DNA of 64,000 nucleotides. Source: Aliirhizobium smilacinae (GTDB lineage Bacteria > Pseudomonadota > Alphaproteobacteria > Rhizobiales > Rhizobiaceae). The notes under the pieces were generated by a model. That model had not been told where the DNA came from. It did not search any database and worked only from the letters and a program-made list of their open reading frames with translations. Positions 28,105 to 36,261 of this stretch are shown one piece after another. The DNA is taken from NCBI RefSeq assembly GCF_006335145.1, contig NZ_VDMN01000001.1:1426001-1490000 (forward strand). Direction: 5' to 3'. How positions within the stretch are numbered: position 1 is the first letter of the stretch; each line of letters opens with the position of its first letter. Both the position numbers and the translations under genes were made by a program.

Positions 28105-28107
28105 ACA

Positions 28108-28731
28108 TCAGGGACGCACGAATTTCAGCCGCATCGCATCTACCTCGCGCTGGCAGAAACAGCCGTCGAGATGGTCGTTGACCATGCCCATGGCCTGCAT
28201 GAAGGCATAGATCGTGGTCGGGCCGACAAAGGTCCAGCCGCGCTTCTTCAGGTTTTTGGACAGGGTGACGGAAACCGGCGTGGTCGGGTTGGCGCGCAGC
28301 GTGTCGAGATCCATCACCAGAGGCCGCGTGTCGACGCCGGGCTCGAAACTCCAGAAGAATTTCGCTAGCGAACCGAACTCGTCCTTGAGTTCAATCGCGC
28401 GCTTTGCATTGTTGATGGTCGAGACGATCTTGCCGCGGTGGCGGATGATGCCGGCGTCGGTGACCAGACGTTCGATATCGGACTCGCCGAATTCCGCCAC
28501 CTTGTGGAAATCGAACCCGGCAAAGGCCGCGCGAAAATTCTCGCGTTTTCTTAAGATCGTCAGCCAGGACAGGCCGGATTGAAAGCCTTCGAGGCAGATC
28601 TTTTCGAACAGGCGGATATCGTCTGTGACGGGGCGGCCCCATTCCTCGTCGTGGTAACGGCGGTAATCTTCCAGCCCCCCATGCCAGAAGCAGCGCCCCC
28701 TGCCGTCGTCCCCGACGATGATGCCAGCCAT
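28108..28731 (-). CDS. tag: DNA-3-methyladenine glycosylase I
   Basis: ATG at 28731 was picked because GGAGAAGGAA lies just upstream and the 207-residue product then begins at the family N-terminus; upstream in-frame Mets add unrelated sequence. It matches E. coli Tag: the zinc-binding residues in GRCFW and YHDEEW and in NDHLDGCFC near the C-terminus, with ICLEGFQSGLSW and DAGIIRHRGKI between. Tag removes 3-methyladenine from DNA as the first step of base excision repair. It is a single gene, convergent with the HAD hydrolase. Confidence 0.93.
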   Translation of the reverse strand: MAGIIVGDDGRGRCFWHGGLEDYRRYHDEEWGRPVTDDIRLFEKICLEGFQSGLSWLTILRKRENFRAAFAGFDFHKVAEFGESDIERLVTDAGIIRHRGKIVSTINNAKRAIELKDEFGSLAKFFWSFEPGVDTRPLVMDLDTLRANPTTPVSVTLSKNLKKRGWTFVGPTTIYAFMQAMGMVNDHLDGCFCQREVDAMRLKFVRP

Positions 28732-28956
28732 TTCCTTCTCCCAGACCATCAAATTTCCAATCGTTAACGGCCCTAGCGGCCGTTTTAGTTTCAGGCAACC
28801 ATGTTTCCAAACCGGCGGGTAACCCTGCCAAAAGCTATATCGGATTTGAATGCTTAAAGGCGCCACCTGTTTACCATTCGCTTTGAGCTTGCGTTCACCA
28901 TTCCGATCACACGGCGGGGGTACCGCCTTTCGGTGATTGTAACGAGTGGATCCGAC

Positions 28957-29802
28957 ATGAAGGCGAAACTTCTTCTCGCGCTGGGCCTTGCCGCCCTGTT
29001 TTCCAATTCCGCACTGGCGGACGACCGTTATCGCGAACGGCCGCCGGTCATGGTGAGCCCCGATCTTGCCGCCCCATGGCTGATGCAGCTCGGCGCGCAG
29101 CCGAGATCAGGAGCGGCACAGCAACGCCCTGCCTATCAGCAGCCGCAGCGGCAGATGCGCCCGCAGGCCGTTGTAACCGGCCAGCGCAATTATTACCCTG
29201 CAGCCCCGAGCCGAGCCGGCGTTGCACGAGAGGCGGACGTCCAGCAACCGGCCCGCACACCGGTCGTACGCCGCGGCATCTTCGGCAATAACAGCCAGGT
29301 CCAGCAGGCGGCCGTGCGCCCCAACCGGGCGGTCCGCAGCCAGATCGAGCCGCAGTTCCTGCCGCAGATGGTGACCTATGACACGAAGGAAAAGCCGGGC
29401 ACGATCGTTATCGATACCAACAACCGGTTCCTCTATCTCGTGATGGAAAATGGTCAGGCCAAACGTTACGGCGTCGGCGTCGGCAAACCGGGCTTCGAAT
29501 GGGCAGGCGAACACAAGGTGACCCGCAAGGCCGAATGGCCGAACTGGACCCCACCGCAGGAAATGATCGCCCGCGAGGCCGCCAAGGGTCATTATCTTCC
29601 GGCACGCATGGATGGCGGCCCGGAAAACCCGCTTGGCGCGCGCGCCATGTATCTCGGCTCGACGCTTTACCGCATCCACGGCACCAATGCGCCCTGGACA
29701 ATCGGAAGCGCGGTCTCGTCGGGTTGCATCCGCATGCGCAACGAGGATGTCACCGACCTGTACGGTCTGGTCAATGTCGGGACGAAGGTCATCGTGATCT
29801 AA
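28957..29802 (+). CDS. L,D-transpeptidase (YkuD domain), longer tandem copy
   Basis: A 281-residue protein with a Sec signal peptide (MKAKLLLALGLAALFSNSALA), a Gln/Pro/Arg-rich linker to about residue 140, and a C-terminal YkuD domain. The active site reads HGTN and then SSGCIRM with the nucleophile at Cys257. YkuD enzymes make 3-3 crosslinks in peptidoglycan or attach lipoproteins to it in the periplasm. The start at 28957 gives the signal peptide; the Met 8 codons earlier does not. A second YkuD gene lies 267 bases downstream. Confidence 0.9.
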   Translation: MKAKLLLALGLAALFSNSALADDRYRERPPVMVSPDLAAPWLMQLGAQPRSGAAQQRPAYQQPQRQMRPQAVVTGQRNYYPAAPSRAGVAREADVQQPARTPVVRRGIFGNNSQVQQAAVRPNRAVRSQIEPQFLPQMVTYDTKEKPGTIVIDTNNRFLYLVMENGQAKRYGVGVGKPGFEWAGEHKVTRKAEWPNWTPPQEMIAREAAKGHYLPARMDGGPENPLGARAMYLGSTLYRIHGTNAPWTIGSAVSSGCIRMRNEDVTDLYGLVNVGTKVIVI

Positions 29803-29901
29803 AGCTTGTCGCGATCCTTCGGATTCGCTCCTCACGCTTTAGATTCTTGTTTTATCGCATGTCTTTTGCGCAAAACCGCTGCACACTTTTGCACGACATG
29901 C
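29799..29901. repeat. Dispersed rhizobial-type repeat made of two hairpins
   Basis: CTAAAGC at 29799-29805 pairs with GCTTTAG at 29836-29842, enclosing a smaller inner hairpin (29811-29828). GCATGTC at 29857-29863 pairs with GACATGC at 29895-29901, enclosing CAAAACCGCTGCACACTTTTG. The wording matches a repeat I know to be frequent between genes of Rhizobium and Agrobacterium. The first arm includes the TAA stop of the L,D-transpeptidase gene, so the element abuts the coding end. Confidence 0.65.
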
Positions 29902-29937
29902 TTAGGCTTCCTCACCCCCTCTGCGACGATATCATGT

Positions 29938-29967
29938 GGCCGGATCGACACGATCCGGCCGTTTTAT
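29938..29967 (+). terminator. Rho-independent terminator after the first L,D-transpeptidase
   Basis: GGCCGGATCG at 29938-29947 and CGATCCGGCC at 29951-29960 form a 10-bp perfect stem with a 3-base loop, followed by GTTTTATT. It lies between the two YkuD genes, so they are probably separate transcripts. Confidence 0.85.
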
Positions 29968-30069
29968 TATCCACACCCTGCTCATATTCTTGCCTCCTTG
30001 ACTTGCTCTGCCGGCCAAGCCGGGACATTTTGCCTCAGCTTGAAGATCAGACCTGTATGAGGGGTAAGG

Positions 30070-30753
30070 ATGAAATCGCGTAAATTGCTGCTGGCAGTGG
30101 CCGGCATGATGTTTGCAGCCATCGCCACCACGGCACCGGTCGAGACGGCCAGCGCACAATCTCAGAGCACAGCCAGCGACGTTGCGCCGAAAGTGCGCAA
30201 CAAGGAAGTGCCGGCGAAATTCCAGCGCCGCAGCGTGCGCTTCGCCACAAACGAGGCACCGGGCACGATCATCGTCGATACAAACAACAAGTTCCTGTAT
30301 CTCGTCGACGGCCAGAACCGCGCGACGCGTTACGGCATCGGGGTCGGCCGCGAAGGGTTCGGCTGGTCGGGCGAAGTCTCCATCGGTCGCAAGGCCGAAT
30401 GGCCGACATGGACGCCGCCGGCCGAGATGCGCGCTCGCGAAGCCCGCCGCGGCATCAAGCTGCCGGCCGTGCAGCCCGGCGGCCCTGACAACCCGCTCGG
30501 CGCCCGCGCCATGTATCTCTACAAGGGCGGCCGCGACACGATCTTCCGTATCCACGGCACCAACCAGCCCTGGTCGATCGGCCTCAACCTGTCTTCCGGC
30601 TGCATCAGGATGATGAACAAGGATGTCGAGCATCTGTATGCCCGCGCCCCCGTCGGCACCAAGGTCGTCGTGGTCGGCCCCGGCTCCAAGCCCGGTGAAG
30701 TCGCCTTCAAGGACCGCGGCATCGACATTTTCCGCACGATTTTTGGCGGGTAA
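30070..30753 (+). CDS. L,D-transpeptidase (YkuD domain), shorter tandem copy
   Basis: A 227-residue protein with a Sec signal peptide (KLLLAVAGMMFAAIATTAPV, cleavage near ASA), a short linker and a YkuD domain. The active-site motifs are HGTN near 158 and SSGCIRM with Cys178. The catalytic domain is closely related to the copy upstream (shared EAPGTIIVDTNNKFLYLV-like and RKAEWPTWTPP segments), so the pair looks like a gene duplication; this one lacks the long Gln-rich linker. It is convergent with glcF across a palindromic repeat. Confidence 0.9.
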   Translation: MKSRKLLLAVAGMMFAAIATTAPVETASAQSQSTASDVAPKVRNKEVPAKFQRRSVRFATNEAPGTIIVDTNNKFLYLVDGQNRATRYGIGVGREGFGWSGEVSIGRKAEWPTWTPPAEMRAREARRGIKLPAVQPGGPDNPLGARAMYLYKGGRDTIFRIHGTNQPWSIGLNLSSGCIRMMNKDVEHLYARAPVGTKVVVVGPGSKPGEVAFKDRGIDIFRTIFGG

Positions 30754-30779
30754 TGGGGACAGGGGAAGCATAGAAACTC

Positions 30780-30898
30780 CCCTCATTCCTGTGCTTGTCA
30801 CAGGAATCCAGCCAGCCCAAGTCCTTGGGCTGGAAAGAGTCATTTCGCCGCGCAGACGCGCGTCTGCTGGATCCCTGTGACAAGCACAGGGATGAGGG
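30780..30898. repeat. Twin-hairpin palindromic element, copy 1
   Basis: The outer arms at 30780-30812 and 30866-30898 are inverted copies of each other. Each arm is itself a hairpin with stem TTCCTGTG/CACAGGAA (left) or TCCCTGTG/CACAGGGA (right) around CTTGT/ACAAG. Smaller palindromes (AGCCCAAG-TCC-TTGGGCT and GCAGACGC-GCGTCTGC) lie between. It sits between convergent genes (L,D-transpeptidase and glcF), a usual place for rhizobial interspersed palindromes. Confidence 0.8.
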
Positions 30899-30918
30899 AA
30901 GAGTATGAGGTCGCCCTT

Positions 30919-32220
30919 TCAGCCCTTCAATTTCCCCGGCTTCTCGCCGCCATAGGCCCAGTCCAGCAGTTCGACCGTGTGGACGATCGGGATCGCTGTG
31001 CCTGAGCCGATCTGGGTCATGCAGCCGATATTGCCGGTGGCGATCACATCCGGTTTGGTCGCCTCGATATTTTTCACCTTGCGGGCCTTCAACTCGCTCG
31101 AGATTTCCGGCTGCAGGATGTTGTAGGTACCGGCCGAGCCGCAACAGAGATGTCCTTCCGCCGGATCGCGCACAGTGAAGCCGGCGTTTTTCAACAGCAG
31201 TTTTGGCGCGACGGTAATTTTCTGGCCGTGCTGCATTGAACAGGCGGAATGATAGGCGACGTTAAGGCGTTTCGGTTCCTGCCGCGGAAGATCGAGCGTT
31301 GTGAGATATTCGGTAATGTCGCTCGCCAGCGCCGACACTTTCGCGGCCTTTTCCGCATAATCGGGATCGAGCCGCAGCATATGGCCGTAATCCTTGATCG
31401 TCGTGCCGCAGCCGGAGGCGGTGATGATGATCGCATCAAGGCCCTTGTTGTCGATTTCCCGCATCCAGACATCGACATTACGGCGGGCAAAACCGAGCGC
31501 TTCGTCTTCCCGCCCCATGTGATGCACCAGTGCTCCGCAACAACCCTCGCCTTCCGGCACCACGACCTCGACACCGAAACGGGCAAGCAGCCGGACCGTC
31601 GCGAGATTGATGCCGGGATCGAGCACGGACTGGGCACAACCGGAGAGGATCGCCACCCGGCCACGCCGTATGCCTAGGACCGGCTGAGCGCCGCGCAGAA
31701 CCGAGGACTGCGGCGCGGCGGCCGCTTGCGGCGCCAGATCGAGCATGGCGGCAAGCGGCCTGAGCGCCTTTACCTGTTTGAGAAGCGGGGCGAAGGGTCG
31801 GCCGAATTTGGCGAGCGTCAGCGCCGTGCGGAAACGGGCCGGGTAAGGCAGGACGGCTGCAAGCAGGCCGCGGACCAGCCGATCGGCAAGCGGGCGTCGA
31901 TACGTGTTTTCGATATGGACACGGGCATGGTCGACCAGATGCATGTAGTCGACGCCGGAGGGACAGGTGGTGACGCAGGACAGGCAGGAGAGACAACGGT
32001 CGATATGGGTAACCACTTGCTCATCGGCGGCCCGGCCGTTTTCCAGCATGTCCTTGATCAGGTAGATGCGGCCACGCGGGCTATCCAGCTCGTTGCCCAG
32101 CGTCAGATAGGTGGGACAGGTGGCCGTGCAGAAGCCGCAATGCACGCAACGGCGGAGAATCTTTTCGGATTCGGCAACATGCGGGTCTTCGAGCTGTTCG
32201 GGGGTGAAGGAGGTTTGCAT
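30919..32220 (-). CDS. glcF: Glycolate oxidase iron-sulfur subunit
   Basis: A 433-residue protein with two 4Fe-4S motifs near the N-terminus: CVHCGFCTATCPTY near 26 and CLSCLSCVTTCP near 77. They are followed by two CCG-domain cysteine motifs (EGCCGALVHH near 222, LCCGSAG near 355), as in GlcF and heterodisulfide-reductase-like subunits. With GlcD and GlcE it oxidises glycolate to glyoxylate and passes electrons to the membrane quinone pool. It is the last gene of glcDEF; a MITE-like repeat separates it from glcE. Confidence 0.92.
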   Translation of the reverse strand: MQTSFTPEQLEDPHVAESEKILRRCVHCGFCTATCPTYLTLGNELDSPRGRIYLIKDMLENGRAADEQVVTHIDRCLSCLSCVTTCPSGVDYMHLVDHARVHIENTYRRPLADRLVRGLLAAVLPYPARFRTALTLAKFGRPFAPLLKQVKALRPLAAMLDLAPQAAAAPQSSVLRGAQPVLGIRRGRVAILSGCAQSVLDPGINLATVRLLARFGVEVVVPEGEGCCGALVHHMGREDEALGFARRNVDVWMREIDNKGLDAIIITASGCGTTIKDYGHMLRLDPDYAEKAAKVSALASDITEYLTTLDLPRQEPKRLNVAYHSACSMQHGQKITVAPKLLLKNAGFTVRDPAEGHLCCGSAGTYNILQPEISSELKARKVKNIEATKPDVIATGNIGCMTQIGSGTAIPIVHTVELLDWAYGGEKPGKLKG

Positions 32221-32250
32221 CAGGAAATCCCTCGAATCGAGGGGCCGAGC

Positions 32251-32430
32251 CCCCCTCTGGCCTGCCGGCTATCTCCCTCACAGGTGGGGAGATCACAAGC
32301 GGCAGGACCTTCGCCCATCTTTTTGACGGCATCAGGTGCGGCAGCGCCAATCCGGTTCACTCGGGGCAAAGCAGTGCGCCCAGCTGATCTCCCCCCTCGT
32401 GGGGGAGATGGCCGGCAGGCCAGAGGGGGG
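32251..32430. mobile_element. MITE-like RIME element, copy 1
   Basis: Terminal inverted repeats of about 46 bases lie at 32251-32296 and 32384-32430. The wording of the ends (CCCCTCTGGCCTGCCGG followed by a palindrome around ATCTCCC) matches rhizobial intergenic mosaic elements. It occupies most of the 244-base junction between glcE and glcF. Its inner ends match the second copy at 33692-33869 in the opposite orientation. Confidence 0.75.
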
Positions 32431-32464
32431 TGCCGCAGCGCAATCGTAATCGTCATCATCTCCA

Positions 32465-33655
32465 TCACCCCAGCTTCCCCGGAGAAAAAATGCCCGCCGG
32501 ATCGAGTTTTGCCTTGATGCGGGCAGAGAGTGCCGCGATCGCATCGGGTAGCGGTTCGAAGGTCGGGATTTGCGGTCTTCCGGCTTCCGAGGCGCGGATC
32601 AGCGTTGCGTGGCCGCCACCCAGCGCACGGATGTAGCGACGCAGCAGCTCGGCTTCCGGATCGGCTTCCATGCGCATCCACACCAGTCCTCCCTGCCAGT
32701 CGTAGAAGGCATCGATGCCTGCCTCCAGCCGCAGCGCGGAGACGAGATGATAACCGGCGCTCGGTGCGACCGAGACGCGCCAGAGCGGCTTTTCGGTGCC
32801 ATCAGCGTAAGGAGCGACGTCGCGGATCTGGCGCCAGAGCATCAGGCTATTTTCCATGCCGAGTTTTCCCACAGGGCCGAAGGCTCCCATGACTGCTGCA
32901 AGTTTTTGCGATCGCACGTCAACGGAGGCGGTGAGGCCTTCGAGCCGCAAGACGGTCGCTTCACCTTCCGGCAGGACACCATCGATGAAACGGGAACGCA
33001 CGGTTTGGGGCAGATGCGCGGCACCCGAAATTTCCACCGGCAGCGCGATTGCGGCGGCCATCGCCTTTGCCGCCGTTTCATCGTCGAGACCGGAGATGAC
33101 AATGGTTTCCGTCATCGGCGGCACGGGCAACACGCGGAACGTGACTTCGGTGAGGAAACCGAGCGTGCCCTGCGAACCGGCAAGCAGTTTTACCAGATCG
33201 AGCCCGGTGACATTCTTCATCACCCTTCCGCCGGCGCGTATGATCTCGCCGCGGCCATTGACGAAGCGAATGCCGAGAAGACTGTCGCGCGCAGCACCGG
33301 CAATGAGGCGGCGGGGACCGGAAACATTGGCGGCAAATACGCCGCCGATGGTCGGTTCACCCTTGTTGCCCAGAATGCCGCGATGGTCCATCGGTTCGAA
33401 GGCCATCATCTGGCGATTGGCGGCAAGCGCTGCCTCGACCTCCGAAACCGGCGTGCCGGATTTCACCGTCATCACCATTTCCGCCGGATCGTAATCGACG
33501 ATGCCGGAAAGGCCGCGGGAACTGATCGGTTCGGCCGGCTTGTTCAATCGGGCAAAACCGCGAGTGTCGGCGCCGCAGATCGACAGGGGCTTGTTGTCGG
33601 CAGCGGCATTGCGGATGACGTAAGCGGCATCGGTTTCGGAATTGGGGATCAGCAT
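32465..33655 (-). CDS. glcE: Glycolate oxidase FAD-binding subunit
   Basis: ATG at 33655 gives 396 residues beginning MLIPNSETDAAYV. Upstream in-frame codons to 33799 translate the neighbouring repeat, so that longer frame is rejected. The protein has a PCMH-type FAD-binding fold (ADTRGFARLN, GILGNKGEPTIGG, GAARDSLLGIRFVNG, GSQGTLGFLTEVTFR) but is shorter than GlcD, as is normal for GlcE. Together with GlcD and GlcF it forms glycolate dehydrogenase, acting at the inner membrane face. It is flanked on both sides by MITE-like repeats. Confidence 0.9.
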   Translation of the reverse strand: MLIPNSETDAAYVIRNAAADNKPLSICGADTRGFARLNKPAEPISSRGLSGIVDYDPAEMVMTVKSGTPVSEVEAALAANRQMMAFEPMDHRGILGNKGEPTIGGVFAANVSGPRRLIAGAARDSLLGIRFVNGRGEIIRAGGRVMKNVTGLDLVKLLAGSQGTLGFLTEVTFRVLPVPPMTETIVISGLDDETAAKAMAAAIALPVEISGAAHLPQTVRSRFIDGVLPEGEATVLRLEGLTASVDVRSQKLAAVMGAFGPVGKLGMENSLMLWRQIRDVAPYADGTEKPLWRVSVAPSAGYHLVSALRLEAGIDAFYDWQGGLVWMRMEADPEAELLRRYIRALGGGHATLIRASEAGRPQIPTFEPLPDAIAALSARIKAKLDPAGIFSPGKLG

Positions 33656-33691
33656 ATGGGCAGCCTTGCCCGGCTTGCTCTCCGGAAAACA

Positions 33692-33869
33692 CCCCCCTCT
33701 GCCCTGCCGGGCATCTCCCCCACAAGGGGGGAGATCAGCTGGGCTCGCCATCCTACCCCGATCAATGTCGCGATCTCTCCAACCAAAGAGGAAAACCATT
33801 CGGGCGAAGGTCGAGCGGCTTGTGATCTCCCCCCTTGTGGGGGAGATGGCCGGCAGGCCAGAGGGGGGG
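33692..33869. mobile_element. MITE-like RIME element, copy 2
   Basis: Terminal inverted repeats of about 47 bases lie at 33692-33738 and 33823-33869, nearly the same ends as copy 1. The inner sequences also correspond when one copy is reversed (AGCTGGGC just inside one end; GGGCGAAGGTC and CGGCTTGT or CGCTTGT just inside the other). It fills the 247-base junction between glcD and glcE. Confidence 0.75.
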
Positions 33870-33902
33870 TTTTGGCGGATGACATAGAGACAACGGGGCG
33901 CA

Positions 33903-35336
33903 TCATCCCCTCCCCTCCAGCGGAAACACCTTCGACGGGTTCAATATCCAGTCCTCGTCAAACGCCGCGCGCACCGCCATCTGCTGGGCGAGTTCGGCGT
34001 CCGTATATTGATGGCGCATCAGGTCGCGCTTTTCGATGCCGACGCCGTGTTCGCCGGTCAAGCAGCCGCCGGCATCGACGCAGAGTTTCAATATCTCGTT
34101 GCCGGCCTCTTCCGCTTTCATCGCCTCTTCCGGATCGTTGGCGTTGAACAGGATCAGCGGATGCATGTTGCCGTCGCCGGCATGGAAGACATTGGCGACG
34201 CGCAGGCCAAACCGGTCGATGATCTCAGACGTCTGTTTCAGCACATAGGAAAGCTTGCTGAGCGGCACCGTGCCATCCATGCAGATATAATCGGCGATGC
34301 GGCCGGTGGCGCCGAAGGCGGATTTGCGGCCCTTCCAGATCAGCGCCGCTTCCGTCGCCGACTGGCATTCGCGCACGGTCAAGACGGCGTGGCGGCGGGC
34401 AATACCGACGATGTTTTCCAGCATCGCATCCATTTCCGCTTCCGACCCCTCGACCTCGACGATCAACAGCGCGCCGACATCGAGCGGATAACCGGCCTTG
34501 GCAAAGGCCTCGCAGATCTCGATCGCCGGCTTGTCCATGAATTCGATGGCGACCGGAATGATGCCCGAGGCGATGATATCGGCGACGCAGGCACCCGCCT
34601 CTTCCGAAGTTTCGAAACCGAAGAGAACCGGTCGGGCACCTTCGGGTTTGGCGATCAGCCGCACCGTCGCCTCGGTGACGATGCCGAGCTGGCCTTCTGA
34701 ACCGCAGACGAGACCCAAAAGATCATAACCTGCCGCATCCAGATGCTTGCCGCCGATTTCGATCACCTCGCCATCCACCAGCACCAGCTTGACGCCGAGC
34801 AGGTTGTTGGTGGTGACGCCGTATTTCAGACAGTGGGCGCCGCCGGAATTCATGCCGATATTGCCGCCGATGGTGCAGGCGAGCTGCGAGCTCGGATCAG
34901 GGGCATAAAAGAACCCATCGATGCCGACCGCTTCGGAAATGCTCAGATTGGTGACGCCTGCCTGAACCGTGGCGGTGCGGTTGGCGTAATCGATCTCGAT
35001 GATGCGGGCCATGCGCGACAGGCCGAGCACGACCGCATCCTCCTGCGGGATGGCGCCGCCCGAAAGCGAAGTGCCGGCTCCGCGCGGCACGACCGGAATG
35101 CTATTGCGATGGCAATATTTCATCACCGCCGCGACCTGCGACGTGGTGCGCGGCAGCACGACCGCAAGAGGCATGCGACGATAGCTGACGAAGGCGTCGG
35201 TCTCGAACGGAACCAGTTCGCGCGCCTCATGGATGACGCAATCAGCCGGCAGAAGGCCGCACAGGTCGTCGATGATGATTGACCGCCGAGCCAGGACTTC
35301 TGGTCGTGGCAGCAGAAACTGGATTGCCTCCGGCAT
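33903..35336 (-). CDS. glcD: Glycolate oxidase subunit (FAD-linked, GlcD)
   Basis: A 477-residue FAD enzyme of the GlcD/DLD family. The PCMH FAD-binding signature PRGAGTSLSGGAIP lies near 79, with IGGNIGMNSGGAHCLKYG near 150 and GSEGQLGIVTEATVRL near 200. The C-terminal FAD-oxidase domain shows NVFHAGDGNMHPL near 385 and CLTGEHGVGIEK near 430. It oxidises glycolate (or lactate) as the catalytic subunit. It is the first gene of glcDEF, whose junctions hold repeats. Confidence 0.93.
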   Translation of the reverse strand: MPEAIQFLLPRPEVLARRSIIIDDLCGLLPADCVIHEARELVPFETDAFVSYRRMPLAVVLPRTTSQVAAVMKYCHRNSIPVVPRGAGTSLSGGAIPQEDAVVLGLSRMARIIEIDYANRTATVQAGVTNLSISEAVGIDGFFYAPDPSSQLACTIGGNIGMNSGGAHCLKYGVTTNNLLGVKLVLVDGEVIEIGGKHLDAAGYDLLGLVCGSEGQLGIVTEATVRLIAKPEGARPVLFGFETSEEAGACVADIIASGIIPVAIEFMDKPAIEICEAFAKAGYPLDVGALLIVEVEGSEAEMDAMLENIVGIARRHAVLTVRECQSATEAALIWKGRKSAFGATGRIADYICMDGTVPLSKLSYVLKQTSEIIDRFGLRVANVFHAGDGNMHPLILFNANDPEEAMKAEEAGNEILKLCVDAGGCLTGEHGVGIEKRDLMRHQYTDAELAQQMAVRAAFDEDWILNPSKVFPLEGRG

Positions 35337-35482
35337 GCATTCCTCCTCGCATGACTCGATCGCAGCCTATTTCATCACGCCGGGAAGCTTCAACCTATTC
35401 TTGACGAATGTCGTATCGAGGCTGCCGGCACTCACATTTTCGCAACATCCGGAGGAAAGTTGAACAGCTGTGCAATAAGCTG

Positions 35483-35512
35483 TTGACGTCTCAGCTTCGC
35501 GACCCCTTTATA
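35483..35512 (+). promoter_or_regulatory. Candidate promoter with an inverted repeat, upstream of the NUDIX gene
   Basis: TTGACG (35483-35488) and CTTTAT or TTTATA (35506-35512) are spaced 17-18 bases apart. CTCAGCT at 35490-35496 and AGCTGAG at 35516-35522 form a perfect 7-bp inverted repeat that spans the spacer and -10. It lies about 90 bases before the NUDIX start, leaving a leader of that length. Confidence 0.5.
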
Positions 35513-35532
35513 CTTAGCTGAGTAAGGGTTTG

Positions 35533-35575
35533 TAACGAGTGATTCACGATCAAATTCGATCACGATGCCTCGTTA
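35533..35575 (+). repeat. Inverted repeat in the NUDIX leader
   Basis: TAACGAG at 35533-35539 pairs with CTCGTTA at 35569-35575, with two CACGAT copies between. It ends 28 bases before the NUDIX ATG. It could form an RNA hairpin in the leader or be a protein-binding site. Confidence 0.5.
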
Positions 35576-35603
35576 ATCCTGGCGCAAGCATTATATTAGT
35601 AAA

Positions 35604-36149
35604 ATGAAACTCTCGGAGGTGTTTTCGAAATTGGGCCTTATGAACCGCATCGCCAGCAATCTTCGTCTCATGGTGCAGCGCCCCCCGCGCCAGCAATATG
35701 CTGCGATCTGCTATCGCGCCAAGAAGCGCGGCGAAATCGAGGTTCTGGTTGCGACCAGCCGGGATACCGGACGCTGGGTGATCCCCAAAGGCTGGCCCAT
35801 GGAAAACAAAAAAGCCCATCAGGTGGCCGAGCAGGAGGCACTCGAGGAAGTCGGCGTCAAAGGCAAGGCGGAAAAGCTTCCATTCGGGTTCTATCATTAC
35901 CGCAAGGGGCTCGATAACGGCATCAGGGTGCCGGTGCGCGTGCAGGTGCATCTGCTCAAAGTCGAAGATCTCTGCAAGGACTTCAAGGAAAAGGGCGTGC
36001 GGCGCATCGAGTGGGTTTCCGCCGAGGAAGCCGCCAACCGGGTGAACGAGCCGGAGCTGAAAATCCTGCTGCTGCAGTTTGCCGAACGCGTTCGCAAGCC
36101 GGTGCAGGACGTAGCAGTTGCCAATGTGGCGATGAAAGCCACGGGCTGA
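35604..36149 (+). CDS. NUDIX hydrolase, degenerate Nudix box
   Basis: A 181-residue protein whose central domain has the Nudix fold around GWPMENKKAHQ, with the box ending QEALEEVGV. The metal-binding EE pair is kept, but positions 7 and 15 of the 23-residue box are Lys and Gln instead of Glu and Arg. That form is seen in some diphosphoinositol/diadenosine polyphosphate-type relatives, so hydrolysis of a nucleoside or polyphosphate diphosphate is possible. Expression probably comes from the promoter about 90 bases upstream. It is followed by pit on the same strand with a 112-base gap. Confidence 0.85.
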   Translation: MKLSEVFSKLGLMNRIASNLRLMVQRPPRQQYAAICYRAKKRGEIEVLVATSRDTGRWVIPKGWPMENKKAHQVAEQEALEEVGVKGKAEKLPFGFYHYRKGLDNGIRVPVRVQVHLLKVEDLCKDFKEKGVRRIEWVSAEEAANRVNEPELKILLLQFAERVRKPVQDVAVANVAMKATG

Positions 36150-36261
36150 GCAGACTGCCTGGCCCAGCATCATAATCTCTTCAAAAGCAAGTGCTAAAAT
36201 CTCATACTTGGAGACAGGGCAGTATTGCCTCTAGCACCGCCCCTTACCGATAAAATGAAGC

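Noticed and set aside
33656-33799. Upstream in-frame extension of glcE
   Set aside because: The added 48 codons translate the MITE-like element (repeat-derived residues), so the start at 33655 is preferred.
32570-34147. 525-residue plus-strand frame opposite glcE and glcD
   Set aside because: It reads through the MITE-like repeat and is antisense to glcE; its end is repeat translation.
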